64,000 bases of DNA from Colwellia chukchiensis (GTDB taxonomy: Bacteria; Pseudomonadota; Gammaproteobacteria; Enterobacterales; Alteromonadaceae). Position numbers and translations under genes: made by a program. The notes below the pieces were generated by a model, which was not told the DNA's origin, searched no databases, and worked only from the letters and a program-made list of their open reading frames with translations. Below are positions 56,757-64,000 of the stretch, piece after piece; position 1 is the stretch's first letter; each line of letters opens with the position of its first letter. The stretch is from positions 98,860 through 162,859 of the forward strand of contig NZ_NBOC01000009.1 in assembly GCF_002104455.1 (NCBI RefSeq). Direction: 5' to 3'.

Positions 56757-58268
56757 TTACCCTTTATCCCAATTTTCTTTATTTGCTGCATTTTTACCGG
56801 CAGCACGACCAGAAATCATAGCTTCAGTTAAGTAACTGCCATTTTGATACAAGTTTGAAAACATTGAACCTAACTCACCTGCCTCATAAAGTCGGGGAAT
56901 AGGCTGCCCTGCTGGGTTTAATACTTCAGATTCAATATTGCGGCGACCGCCACCACCAGTACAAACAACCGCTGGTACTATTTTTACCGCATAAAACGGT
57001 GCCTTAATAATGGGCTGTAATGTTATCGCTTCTCGTTCAAAATCACTGTCTTTACCAGCTTCACATGAATCATTATAACGTTGCACCTCAGCACTAACCT
57101 CACTAGGGTCACGACCGATCAATTCAGCAAGCTCCTCAATACTGTCGGCTTTGCTAATTATTCCTTGTTCTATTTCCACTTGGTTATCATCACTCCAATC
57201 AAGATTTTCTGCGGCGATATTCCAAGTAAAAGCTTTAAGTGCTAAGCAATTATATTCACGCGTTGTCTCATCAAAAATCATATGGATCGGGCCCGCGTTA
57301 ATATGTGGCGTATCAACCCAATGGTTATGTTTCTTTTCTTTATAATGTGTTAACTGAAGTTCAGCCGTTTCATTGTAAAAACGTTTATTATCCGCAGCAA
57401 TTTCAATCCAACTGTAGCTTTGCCAAAAAGGATTGCGTAAAAATACGGTTTGGTAACCAGGAACTTGTAATCCCGGCCAAATACCACCTGATTGACCTTT
57501 ATTTCGCATATGCCACATATCCGCACCGGCTTTTTGCAAAATATGGATACCATCACCCGTATTAGCAGGATTACCTAATGGAAAAATATCTTGATAGCCG
57601 CAGTAGTTACGTTGCATTTCGAGGTTAGCTTCATAGCCACCAACCGCCATCACTACACCTCGATTAGCTTTAATCCGCTTTAGCTCGCCATTTTGTTCAA
57701 TGACGGCGCCAAACACTTCAAGGGTATCTGGATCTTGAATCAAATCTTTCACCGGTGACTCATATAATACATCCACCGCTCGGTTATCTACGTTCTTCTT
57801 AAATGCCAACCAAACACCGGCCGGGATAGGTAATATAGTCGCGGTGTAGGTAACCGCATCGGCAGCACCTAGCTCTGGAAATTCTAATACGGCGTCACGA
57901 TCGGTAAACCCTGTACCTTTGATATACTGTGAGCCGGCTTCTTCTGCACGTGCTTGTATCCAAGGCTCAAGCTGTGACATACGTATCGCCCATTCATCTA
58001 ACATTTCTTCAGGAATCGGGTTAGCTGTACTCATTGACTTTTGATAGGCTTTTAAGGCTGTTGGATTCTTTGCAATTAACAAAGATTGCCCCGCTGCTCG
58101 AGAGTTGCCACCAGCATATTTTTCTGGATTTTTTTCACAAATTGTTACTTTAACATCGGGATCTGCATCAAGCGCTTCAATAGCAGCACTCGCTCCCGCT
58201 AAACCAAAACCTAAAATCAAAACATCCGTTTCGATATCCCACTTTTCAACTGATAATAGACTTGCCAT
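56757..58268 (-). CDS. FAD-dependent oxidoreductase, fumarate-reductase/ketosteroid-dehydrogenase-like
   Basis: 503 residues. N-terminal FAD-binding motif VLILGFGLAGASAAIEAL, then CEKNPEKYAGGNSRAAGQS, a substrate-cap domain and a C-terminal FAD motif (YEAGELGSMFSNLYQNGSYLTEAMISGRAAG). This matches the flavoprotein family of fumarate reductases, tricarballylate and 3-ketosteroid dehydrogenases, which move hydride across C-C double bonds. The ATG at 58268 has GGAGA six bases upstream. Cytoplasmic (no signal). It lies 29 bp after the DUF1838 gene. Confidence 0.85.
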   Translation of the reverse strand: MASLLSVEKWDIETDVLILGFGLAGASAAIEALDADPDVKVTICEKNPEKYAGGNSRAAGQSLLIAKNPTALKAYQKSMSTANPIPEEMLDEWAIRMSQLEPWIQARAEEAGSQYIKGTGFTDRDAVLEFPELGAADAVTYTATILPIPAGVWLAFKKNVDNRAVDVLYESPVKDLIQDPDTLEVFGAVIEQNGELKRIKANRGVVMAVGGYEANLEMQRNYCGYQDIFPLGNPANTGDGIHILQKAGADMWHMRNKGQSGGIWPGLQVPGYQTVFLRNPFWQSYSWIEIAADNKRFYNETAELQLTHYKEKKHNHWVDTPHINAGPIHMIFDETTREYNCLALKAFTWNIAAENLDWSDDNQVEIEQGIISKADSIEELAELIGRDPSEVSAEVQRYNDSCEAGKDSDFEREAITLQPIIKAPFYAVKIVPAVVCTGGGGRRNIESEVLNPAGQPIPRLYEAGELGSMFSNLYQNGSYLTEAMISGRAAGKNAANKENWDKG

Positions 58269-58297
58269 TGGAACTCTCCCCAATAAATGGTGTTAAA

Positions 58298-59191
58298 TTA
58301 TTTACATTTTGACTTTAAATTGCCCGCTTTCTTTTGCTTTAAATAGTAAGTCCAGCTAGTTTCATTAGGTTGATAGAAGCTATTAGGGGCATCGGCAAAT
58401 TTAGGATAATGCTTTAAGGTATATGCTTTTAATTGACTCGAAAGCTCGTTAAACGAATGGTACTTTCTGCCATGGCCACTATAAATTAAATACCCAGGCG
58501 TCTGGCCTAACTCCATCCAAGGCAACCAGGGTCCCGTTCTAGCCCATGAATAATGCGTATCGGTAGAGGTGGTTGTCGCTTTTTCTAAATCATCGGTACC
58601 CGCAAAGAAAATAAAGTGTTCAGAAGCGACGTAGTTTTCGCCGGTTGATTCTTCAGGGTGTTCTTTCGGCGGTAGGGGGTTAGGATACTTTAACGGCACA
58701 TCCCAACGTAACACCGAGACATCTCCCATCACATCGAAGTTTGTAAAAGCCGCGAAAGGATTATTTTTATCTTTACTAGGTAAAGGAAAAATATTACTTA
58801 CAGGGTCGTTTGCCACATCGAGAATACATACGGTTTCCTCCGTAATAGGGTTATGCCATTGGTTAATAATTTCCCCTGATTTCAAATCAACATAATATGA
58901 TACTTCCCGAGTCACCCATTCATAACTGCCATCTTCTTTTGCTATCATACGCCCCGCATTAAAACCAATGGTACGTAAAATGGGTTTCGGTTTTTCGCCC
59001 GGTAATACCATCAATATGGTTGCATCCCAATCTTTAAACACTGCGCTACCATCTAAATTACCTACCACTCTTAACATTGCCTTATAAGCATCCTCAGAGT
59101 CTGATAAATCTAATTTATTCCCCTGCACGGCATGAACATTTAACGAACATATTGAGAAAGAAGCGAGAAATATTAATTGTTTGAACTTCAT
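58298..59191 (-). CDS. secreted DUF1838-family protein
   Basis: 297 residues with a clear Sec signal peptide (MKFKQLIFLASFSICSLNVHA, cut after AHA-like VHA), so periplasmic. Long stretches fit DUF1838, a family of unknown function seen mainly in proteobacterial catabolic clusters: LDLSDSEDAYKAMLRVVGNLDG, DLKSGEIINQWHNPITEE and AWMELGQTPGYLIYSGHG-like segments. It heads the transcription unit DUF1838, flavoprotein and small protein, with an FNR-like box 130 bp upstream. Confidence 0.75.
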   Translation of the reverse strand: MKFKQLIFLASFSICSLNVHAVQGNKLDLSDSEDAYKAMLRVVGNLDGSAVFKDWDATILMVLPGEKPKPILRTIGFNAGRMIAKEDGSYEWVTREVSYYVDLKSGEIINQWHNPITEETVCILDVANDPVSNIFPLPSKDKNNPFAAFTNFDVMGDVSVLRWDVPLKYPNPLPPKEHPEESTGENYVASEHFIFFAGTDDLEKATTTSTDTHYSWARTGPWLPWMELGQTPGYLIYSGHGRKYHSFNELSSQLKAYTLKHYPKFADAPNSFYQPNETSWTYYLKQKKAGNLKSKCK

Positions 59192-59293
59192 GGTATTTCC
59201 TTACTATCAAATTACATGTGAGTATCTTTTATTATCTGCTGAGATATTATTTTCATAATATGTCTGGACAAATTCTAGAAATGATTATGACTT

Positions 59294-59334
59294 AATTTAA
59301 AGATAAAAAAACAAAACCGGTTGATATTTGTCAA
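59294..59334 (-). promoter_or_regulatory. FNR-like box upstream of the DUF1838 operon
   Basis: TTGATATTTGTCAA at 59321-59334. On the minus strand TAAATT (59299-59294) follows 28 bases after the centre. CATAAT further downstream is an alternative -10. Confidence 0.5.
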
Positions 59335-59632
59335 GAGACGCTGTTTTTTTATTTTTCTCTTGAAAAAGGTGTTATGCGTTTAAGCGAGGCACGGATATAA
59401 CTATTTAGAGCGCAAGCGTCGTGTGAAATAATTGCATTTGAGTAAAGGTTTATAAAACAAGGTTAGCGCTAGGTCTTTTTGTTTCAACACATACAAGGGC
59501 GTGTTGAACTTGCGTGATTGAATTTTGTTCGAATTGAACGTGATTTGATCGCGGCACTCGGCATGAAGTTTGGTTATGCCCAATAAATAACGCGTAACAA
59601 AGAGGAAATCACGCTCAAATGAATCCATTGGA

Positions 59633-59760
59633 CAGCGTTTGTTTGGCATTTTTTTCCTACGTTTTCGCCTGTGCGAGTAGCATAACTACACGTTACAGGC
59701 TCAGCCTTGTATAAAGACCAAACAAACGGCTGTAAAAATAGTCCTGAAAGAGCAACACGC
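59633..59760 (-). repeat. nested stem-loop repeat, copy B (inverted)
   Basis: On the minus strand this repeats 19577-19703: GTTTGTTTGG and CCAAACAAAC arms, GCCTGT and ACAGGC inner stem, GTAG/CTAC tip. A further block (GAACAAAATTCAA, then TCAACACG) also recurs in both copies, but copy A lacks roughly 85 bases between. Confidence 0.8.
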
Positions 59761-60166
59761 CCTAATGATCCTCTATGGCTTCTCGCCCCTTTAAACAACA
59801 TAACGAACCGTGCGCAAATTGTAAAAAGGTCCTGTTATACCCTATGGCATGTGAACAGAGGTATGCGAACAGAGCTTTGCAGCTGCCCAAACGTAGCCAG
59901 CGTCATTTAACCGCTAACCAACAACGATAATTGCACTTAACTTACCTCGTTATTAGTCTTTTACGCCTTTTTTGACATGCTTTTGCGCACCAACATGCCG
60001 CAGCCTAGCCGCATAAATAATTCAGGTAAAAAGATGACAATTTTGTTGAAGTTGCTCTTTAAATGTTTAAGAATGAATGTGCTTATTCAAACACCCTGCC
60101 GACACCTAACTAATCGTTTACCTGATAAAACTTGCTCTATTGTTAAAAAATGTTAGAGCAATGCCC

Positions 60167-60180
60167 TTGATAAAAATCAA
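60167..60180 (+). promoter_or_regulatory. FNR-like box upstream of the isochorismatase-type gene
   Basis: TTGATAAAAATCAA exactly fits TTGAT-N4-ATCAA. It lies only 17 bp before the chosen start and next to the ribosome binding site, a position expected for repression, not class II activation. Confidence 0.55.
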
Positions 60181-60197
60181 ATAGGTGGATGGTTACG

Positions 60198-60863
60198 ATG
60201 GAAACAACAAATAAAACAGCAAAAGAAATCTACTTCGAGGTAAAAAACAACCCAGCCAGAAAACGCTTTGGTTTCGGTGAAAAAGCAATATTAGTTAATA
60301 TTGATCCTCAAAAAGCTTATACAGAAGTCGGTACATACAACACAGCCTATGAAACCGACCCCCGCCAAATGGAATATATTAATACCTTAGCGAAAAAGTT
60401 TAGGTCATTAAATTGGCCCGTGGTTTGGACGCATGTTGCCTATATGGACTCAGCGGAAGATGCAGGTGTATGGGGCACAAGAACGAATACTCCAGACTCT
60501 TTGCAGAATATAAAATTTAATTCTCCGCGCAGTGAATTCGACGATCGCCTAGAAATCGATGCGGTAAACGATGTCATTTATTTAAAAAAAATGCCTTCTG
60601 CTTTTTTTGAAACCCAGCTGCAATCATTAATGGTTTGGCACAAAGTTGATACGGTTATTTTAACCGGCGGCTCCACCTCGGGTTGCATTAGATCTACTGC
60701 GGTTGATTCTCTCTCGCGCGGCTATCGTACCATAGTGCCTGAAGAGTGTGTTGCCGATAAACACGAAAGTTATCATTACGCGAACTTAACTGACATGTCT
60801 TTAAAGTATGCTGATGTCGTCGAATTAAAAGAAGTGTTTGATTGGCTATCACAACAGAAATAA
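60198..60863 (+). CDS. isochorismatase-family amidohydrolase
   Basis: 221 residues, isochorismatase-like hydrolase fold. The catalytic Asp is in LVNIDPQKAY, Lys in YLKKMPSAFF and the nucleophile Cys in GGSTSGCIRSTAVDS, the triad of N-carbamoylsarcosine amidase, RutB and nicotinamidase relatives. It probably hydrolyses an amide or carbamoyl group. GGTGG stands nine bases before the ATG at 60198, so this start is preferred to 60189. First of three rightward genes ending at the IS element. Confidence 0.85.
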   Translation: METTNKTAKEIYFEVKNNPARKRFGFGEKAILVNIDPQKAYTEVGTYNTAYETDPRQMEYINTLAKKFRSLNWPVVWTHVAYMDSAEDAGVWGTRTNTPDSLQNIKFNSPRSEFDDRLEIDAVNDVIYLKKMPSAFFETQLQSLMVWHKVDTVILTGGSTSGCIRSTAVDSLSRGYRTIVPEECVADKHESYHYANLTDMSLKYADVVELKEVFDWLSQQK

Positions 60864-60904
60864 CGCATTATTTTTTACCTTAAAACGACATTTTACATAT
60901 CGTC

Positions 60905-60951
60905 AGAAGATGACATTTGTCATCTTCTCGGGTAAAAAAAAATAGTAGTGT
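60905..60951 (+). promoter_or_regulatory. 24-bp palindrome containing the FNR-like core, before the deacetylase genes
   Basis: AGAAGATGACA (60905-60915), TT, TGTCATCTTCT (60918-60928): perfect 11-bp arms. The core TGACATTTGTCA matches the other boxes. TAGTGT at 60946-60951 is 29 bases after the centre but is a weak -10. It could also act as a hairpin ending the preceding gene. Confidence 0.5.
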
Positions 60952-60997
60952 TCCTGTAAATATCATGAATAACATTAAATAGACAGTGAGAACTTTT

Positions 60998-61948
60998 ATG
61001 AAAAGCGATCCCGAATATTATGATTATTGGCCGTACCATAATAGGCCTAAAATCCGCTGGCCCGATGGAAAAAAGATGGCATTTTGGGTTGCACCCAATA
61101 TTGAATTTTACGAATTAAATCCCCCGGTAAACCCAAACAGAAAAGCGTGGCCTCAGCCAAACCCTGCCAATCAGGGCTATAGTATCAGAGACTATGGCAA
61201 TCGTGTCGGCCATATTCGGCAAATGGAATTACTCGATAAATATGGTATTCGAGGTTCAATTTCTTTATCGACTGCCCTTTGTGAACATCACCCCGAAATC
61301 ATTCAAATGTGTAAAGAACGCAATTGGGAGTTTTTTAGCCATGGTATCTACAATACTCGATATACCTATGGCATGTCTGAGCAGCAAGAGCGAGAAATGA
61401 TTAAAGACTCAATGGAGACCATCTTTAAACATACAGGTCAAAAGTGTGCTGGGTATTTAGCGCCAGCACTTTCTCACTCTGAACGAACCCTAGATTTATT
61501 CGCTGAAGTAGGTACTGAACTATTCGGTAATGAAGGTGGTATTTATACTTGCGATCTTTTTCACGACGACCAACCAACACCGATTCATTTACGCAGTAAG
61601 AAAAAGTTTGTTTCAGTGCCATATTCATTAGAAATGAATGACACGATAGCTTTTGCAGTCAATAAAATGGAGCCTCGTCGTTACGGTAAAATGTTACAAG
61701 AAAACTTTGATCGACTTTACCAAGAAGCAGACGAGTCAGGCACGATTATGTGCATTCCGACCCATAACTACCAAGTTTCCTGTCCTCATCGCATGAAGGC
61801 TTATGAACAAGCACTTGATTATATTACGAGCCATGACGATGTTTGGGTAACCACAGGTCGAGAAATTGCCGAATATTATATCCAACATTATTACGACAGT
61901 TCCGTTGCTGATATAAAACAAAAGCAGATAAAGTTTGGAGGTAGATAA
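60998..61948 (+). CDS. PuuE-like polysaccharide-deacetylase-family protein 1
   Basis: 316 residues from the ATG at 60998 (a GTG four codons upstream is possible). It resembles allantoinase PuuE and related cyclic-amide hydrolases of the polysaccharide deacetylase fold: SIRDYGNRVGHIRQMELLDKYGIRG, EFFSHGIYNTRYTYG and GYLAPALSHSERTLDLFAEVG. The TFDD motif of true NodB deacetylases is absent. The predicted role is hydrolysis of a cyclic amide or imide. Its TAA overlaps the ATG of a paralogue by one base. Confidence 0.8.
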   Translation: MKSDPEYYDYWPYHNRPKIRWPDGKKMAFWVAPNIEFYELNPPVNPNRKAWPQPNPANQGYSIRDYGNRVGHIRQMELLDKYGIRGSISLSTALCEHHPEIIQMCKERNWEFFSHGIYNTRYTYGMSEQQEREMIKDSMETIFKHTGQKCAGYLAPALSHSERTLDLFAEVGTELFGNEGGIYTCDLFHDDQPTPIHLRSKKKFVSVPYSLEMNDTIAFAVNKMEPRRYGKMLQENFDRLYQEADESGTIMCIPTHNYQVSCPHRMKAYEQALDYITSHDDVWVTTGREIAEYYIQHYYDSSVADIKQKQIKFGGR

Positions 61949-62877
61949 TGGCGTTAGATAAAGAGCATTTACAATATCCGCAGCGATCTTACGGCATGGA
62001 TCACAACCGCTACGAATGGCAAATGTTAGCCCAACAACAAGCCATCGTTTGGCCTGAAAACAAAAAGTTAGCCTTGTGGATCAACGTGCCCTTGCAGTTT
62101 TTTCCTTTAGACCAAAAGGGCATACCATTTAAAGTTCCTGGTGGCATGACTATGCCCTACCCTGATTTACGTCATTATAGTTTAAGGGATTATGGTAATC
62201 GCGTTGGCATATATCGTTTATTAAAAGCATTCGATAAATATAAGGTTACCCCAACATTTGCTATGAATAGCGAGCTAGCGAAAAGAACGCCCTATCTGCT
62301 TGATGTGATAAAAGAGCGTCAGGATGAAGTTATCTGTCACGGTATGCATATGGATGCGTTACATTATGGTGGACAAAATATTCAAGAAGAAACAGCACTT
62401 GTAGCAGAATCGCTCGATACATTACGTCATTTAACCAAACAAAACATTACCGGTTGGTTAAGCCCTGCCCGTAATGAAAGCGAAAATACCCCTGAGTTAC
62501 TCGCATCTAATGGTATTAAATATTTTTGTGACTGGGTAAATGATGATATGCCTTATCAATTTAACACCCAAAACGGGCCTCTTTGGGCGATGCCATTATC
62601 AAATGAGTTAGAAGATAAGTTTATCATCATGGACAACTTACATAGTGAAGACTCGTATGTAGAACAAATTTGCGACGCTTGTGATTTTTTATCTGAAGAA
62701 GCAACAACGCAAGGTGGAAGAATACTTGCCCTTAATATCCACCCGTGGATGTTAGGACAACCTCACCGCATTGCAAAGCTAGAAAAAGTACTCGAATATG
62801 TAACCGCGCAAAATATCTGGTCTGCCTCAGCAAGTGAAATATTAAATTGCTTCACTGCACAGCAAAGCACTAAATAA
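61948..62877 (+). CDS. PuuE-like polysaccharide-deacetylase-family protein 2
   Basis: 309 residues, clearly a paralogue of the preceding protein: SLRDYGNRVGIYRLLKAFDKYKV, VICHGMHMDALHYGG and GWLSPARNESENTPELLASNGI occur in the same order. The two are translationally coupled, which suggests a heteromer or two steps on related substrates. Which one is active, and on what, is unknown. Last gene before the IS element. Confidence 0.8.
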   Translation: MALDKEHLQYPQRSYGMDHNRYEWQMLAQQQAIVWPENKKLALWINVPLQFFPLDQKGIPFKVPGGMTMPYPDLRHYSLRDYGNRVGIYRLLKAFDKYKVTPTFAMNSELAKRTPYLLDVIKERQDEVICHGMHMDALHYGGQNIQEETALVAESLDTLRHLTKQNITGWLSPARNESENTPELLASNGIKYFCDWVNDDMPYQFNTQNGPLWAMPLSNELEDKFIIMDNLHSEDSYVEQICDACDFLSEEATTQGGRILALNIHPWMLGQPHRIAKLEKVLEYVTAQNIWSASASEILNCFTAQQSTK

Positions 62878-63103
62878 GCGAAAAATTATATGCCAGCTAC
62901 CGGCCCATTTCGATGGGCTGGCCTAGCTATTTATCACCTTTAGATATTATCACTGACTCTAGTTGCTAAAGCGTTATTCGCTAAAATTTCACTGAAGTGC
63001 TACGCCTATTTACCGTTTTACATGTAAACTCGCGAGAGATAAGTGATCTGATTAAATAGAACCGCACACTTTTATGAAGGATAATTAATCCATTAATAAA
63101 GGT

Positions 63104-63400
63104 GTGAAAATGACGCAAAGAAGAAAACCAAGAAATTATACAGATGAGTTCAGAGAAGAAGCAGTAAAACTGGTCACTGAACAAGGCTATACCGTAACAG
63201 AAGCTGCTAAATCTTTAGGTATTACAACTAAGCTTCTTTATAACTGGAAAGATAAATTAGCCAAGCAAGCTTCAGGCGAAGCATTAAGCAAAGATGAAAG
63301 AGCAGAGCTGGTTAAGCTGAGAAAAGAAAATAAACGCTTATTGATGGAGCGTGAAATTTTAAAAAAGGCCAGTGCCTTCTTTGCGAAAGAAATGAAGTAA
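63104..63400 (+). CDS. IS3-family transposase OrfA
   Basis: 98 residues. A helix-turn-helix DNA-binding region (YTDEFREEAVKLVTEQGYTV, AAKSLGITTKLLYNWKDK) is followed by a leucine-zipper-like helix (LRKENKRLLMEREILKKA), the OrfA layout of the IS3 family. A slippery A AAA AAG at 63361-63367 lies near its end. Confidence 0.9.
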   Translation: MKMTQRRKPRNYTDEFREEAVKLVTEQGYTVTEAAKSLGITTKLLYNWKDKLAKQASGEALSKDERAELVKLRKENKRLLMEREILKKASAFFAKEMK

Positions 63401-64000
63401 AGTTCGAGTTTATAAAAGAGCAACAATGGCGCTTCCCGATAAATGCGCTATGCGAGGTTTTAAACGTTAGTCGCTCTGCTTATTACGCATGGCTTAAACG
63501 GCCAGCGAAAATCATTAGTCTTGATGAGCTAATGCTTTATCGCCGCATGAAAAGGTTGTTTGATGATAGCCGAAGTAGTGCTGGTGCTAGAACCTTGATG
63601 AAGTTGCTACGCAAGGAAGGCTTTAAAATTGGTATTTTCCGAGTAAAAACCTTGATGAAAAAGCTAGGCTTAGTCGTTAAGCAACGAGTTGCTTATAAAA
63701 TAACGACAATGCGAAAACATAGTCATGCGGTTGCCAATAATTTATTAAAGCGTAACTTTAATCCAGCTAGTGCAAATCAAGCGTGGGCTGGTGATATTAC
63801 TTATTTAAGAACGCACCAAGGCTGGATGTATTTAGCCGTCGTAATGGATTTGCACTCTCGTCGTATTATCGGTTGGGCATTGAGTAAGCGTATGACGGTT
63901 GATTTAACAATGAGAGCAATTCAAATGGCAATTAATCTTCGCCAACCAAAAGCGGGATTAATCTTCCATAGCGATAGAGGCTCTCAATATACCAGCAAAC
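63367..64000 (+). CDS. IS3-family transposase OrfB, partial (made by -1 frameshift)
   Basis: The -1 frame is open from the slippery heptamer to the end of the window. It contains an HTH_21-like region (LCEVLNVSRSAYYAWLKRP) and an integrase catalytic core with the first two DDE acids, Asp in WAGDITYLRT and Asp in VVMDLHSRRIIGWA. The final Glu lies past the window. OrfAB fusion by frameshifting is the normal way IS3 elements make transposase. A TTCTTT-GCG-AAAGAA hairpin just downstream of the heptamer could stimulate slippage. Confidence 0.85.

Larger units (their letters stand above)
59192..60197. other. intergenic region with inverted repeat copy and regulatory boxes
   Basis: A 1-kb stretch without a convincing gene. 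It contains copy B of the nested stem-loop repeat, two FNR-like boxes (59321, 60167) and an 8-bp inverted repeat TTGCTCTA/TAGAGCAA at 60132-60161. Open frames here (for example 59401-59649) read through repeat-linked sequence that in the first copy is partly deleted, so they are not called. Confidence 0.6.
63044..64000 (+). mobile_element. IS3-family insertion sequence, left part (truncated by window end)
   Basis: Holds orfA and the beginning of orfB of an IS3-type transposase linked by a -1 frameshift signal. The left terminus is probably near TGATCTGATTAAATAG at about 63044 (IS3 ends start with TG), but the right end and target duplication lie outside the window, so the exact border is not proved. 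Confidence 0.75.

Noticed and set aside
59401..59649. 82-residue open frame next to repeat copy B
   Set aside because: Linked to the repeat and largely missing in copy A; no clear ribosome binding site.
62981..63184. 67-residue open frame on the minus strand at the IS left end
   Set aside because: It overlaps the IS terminus and the start of orfA on the opposite strand; no supporting signal.

Overview
The window looks like chromosomal DNA of a marine gammaproteobacterium of the order Alteromonadales, most likely Colwelliaceae (Colwellia or Thalassotalea type). This rests on gene order and on the close resemblance of the encoded proteins to E. coli orthologues, combined with AT-rich intergenic DNA. 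It is an inference, because no rRNA or marker-gene search could be run.

Layout. (1) 1-4121: small housekeeping or unknown genes, including a CDF metal transporter with an unusual metal site and guanosine/inosine kinase (gsk). (2) 4122-5830: a gene-free repeat island with a 452-bp tandem duplication, five copies of a GC-rich hairpin repeat and a family of palindromes sharing one centre. (3) 5952-17497: the TCA-cycle block sdhCDAB-sucABCD on the minus strand, with gltA divergent. SucB has two lipoyl domains. (4) 17654-24488: a hybrid receiver/histidine kinase, tcdA facing a CsdA-CsdE fusion gene, and a membrane-anchored TPR-type metallopeptidase just downstream of nlpI. (5) 24511-36976: nlpI, pnp, rpsO, truB, rbfA, infB, nusA and rimP, the classic ribosome/RNA block on the minus strand. 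A three-gene hemerythrin, DUF2249 and heme-copper-like membrane protein operon sits between rpsO and pnp. A leader with two terminators precedes rimP. (6) 37672-46772: a degenerate GGDEF/EAL protein of CsrD type, the rsxABCDGE electron-transport operon, nth and gloA.

(7) 47165-62877: accessory DNA dominated by a catabolic-looking cluster. It holds a nitrilase-fold protein without the catalytic Cys and Lys, an aldehyde dehydrogenase, a GntR/UTRA regulator, a PCMH-type FAD oxidoreductase, two MFS transporters, a DUF1838 protein, a fumarate-reductase-like flavoprotein with a 71-aa partner, an isochorismatase-type amidase and two PuuE-like deacetylases. Six copies of a palindrome close to TTGATATTTRTCAA lie upstream of its transcription units. 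It matches the FNR/ANR box, and at two promoters it sits exactly where a class II activator would bind. This suggests a regulon dedicated to one compound, perhaps a cyclic amide, imide or ureide, and used at low oxygen. The substrate is unknown. (8) 63044-64000: the left part of an IS3-family insertion sequence, cut by the window end, bounding the accessory region.

A second repeat family, a nested stem-loop of about 130 bp, occurs at 19577-19703 and inverted at 59633-59760.
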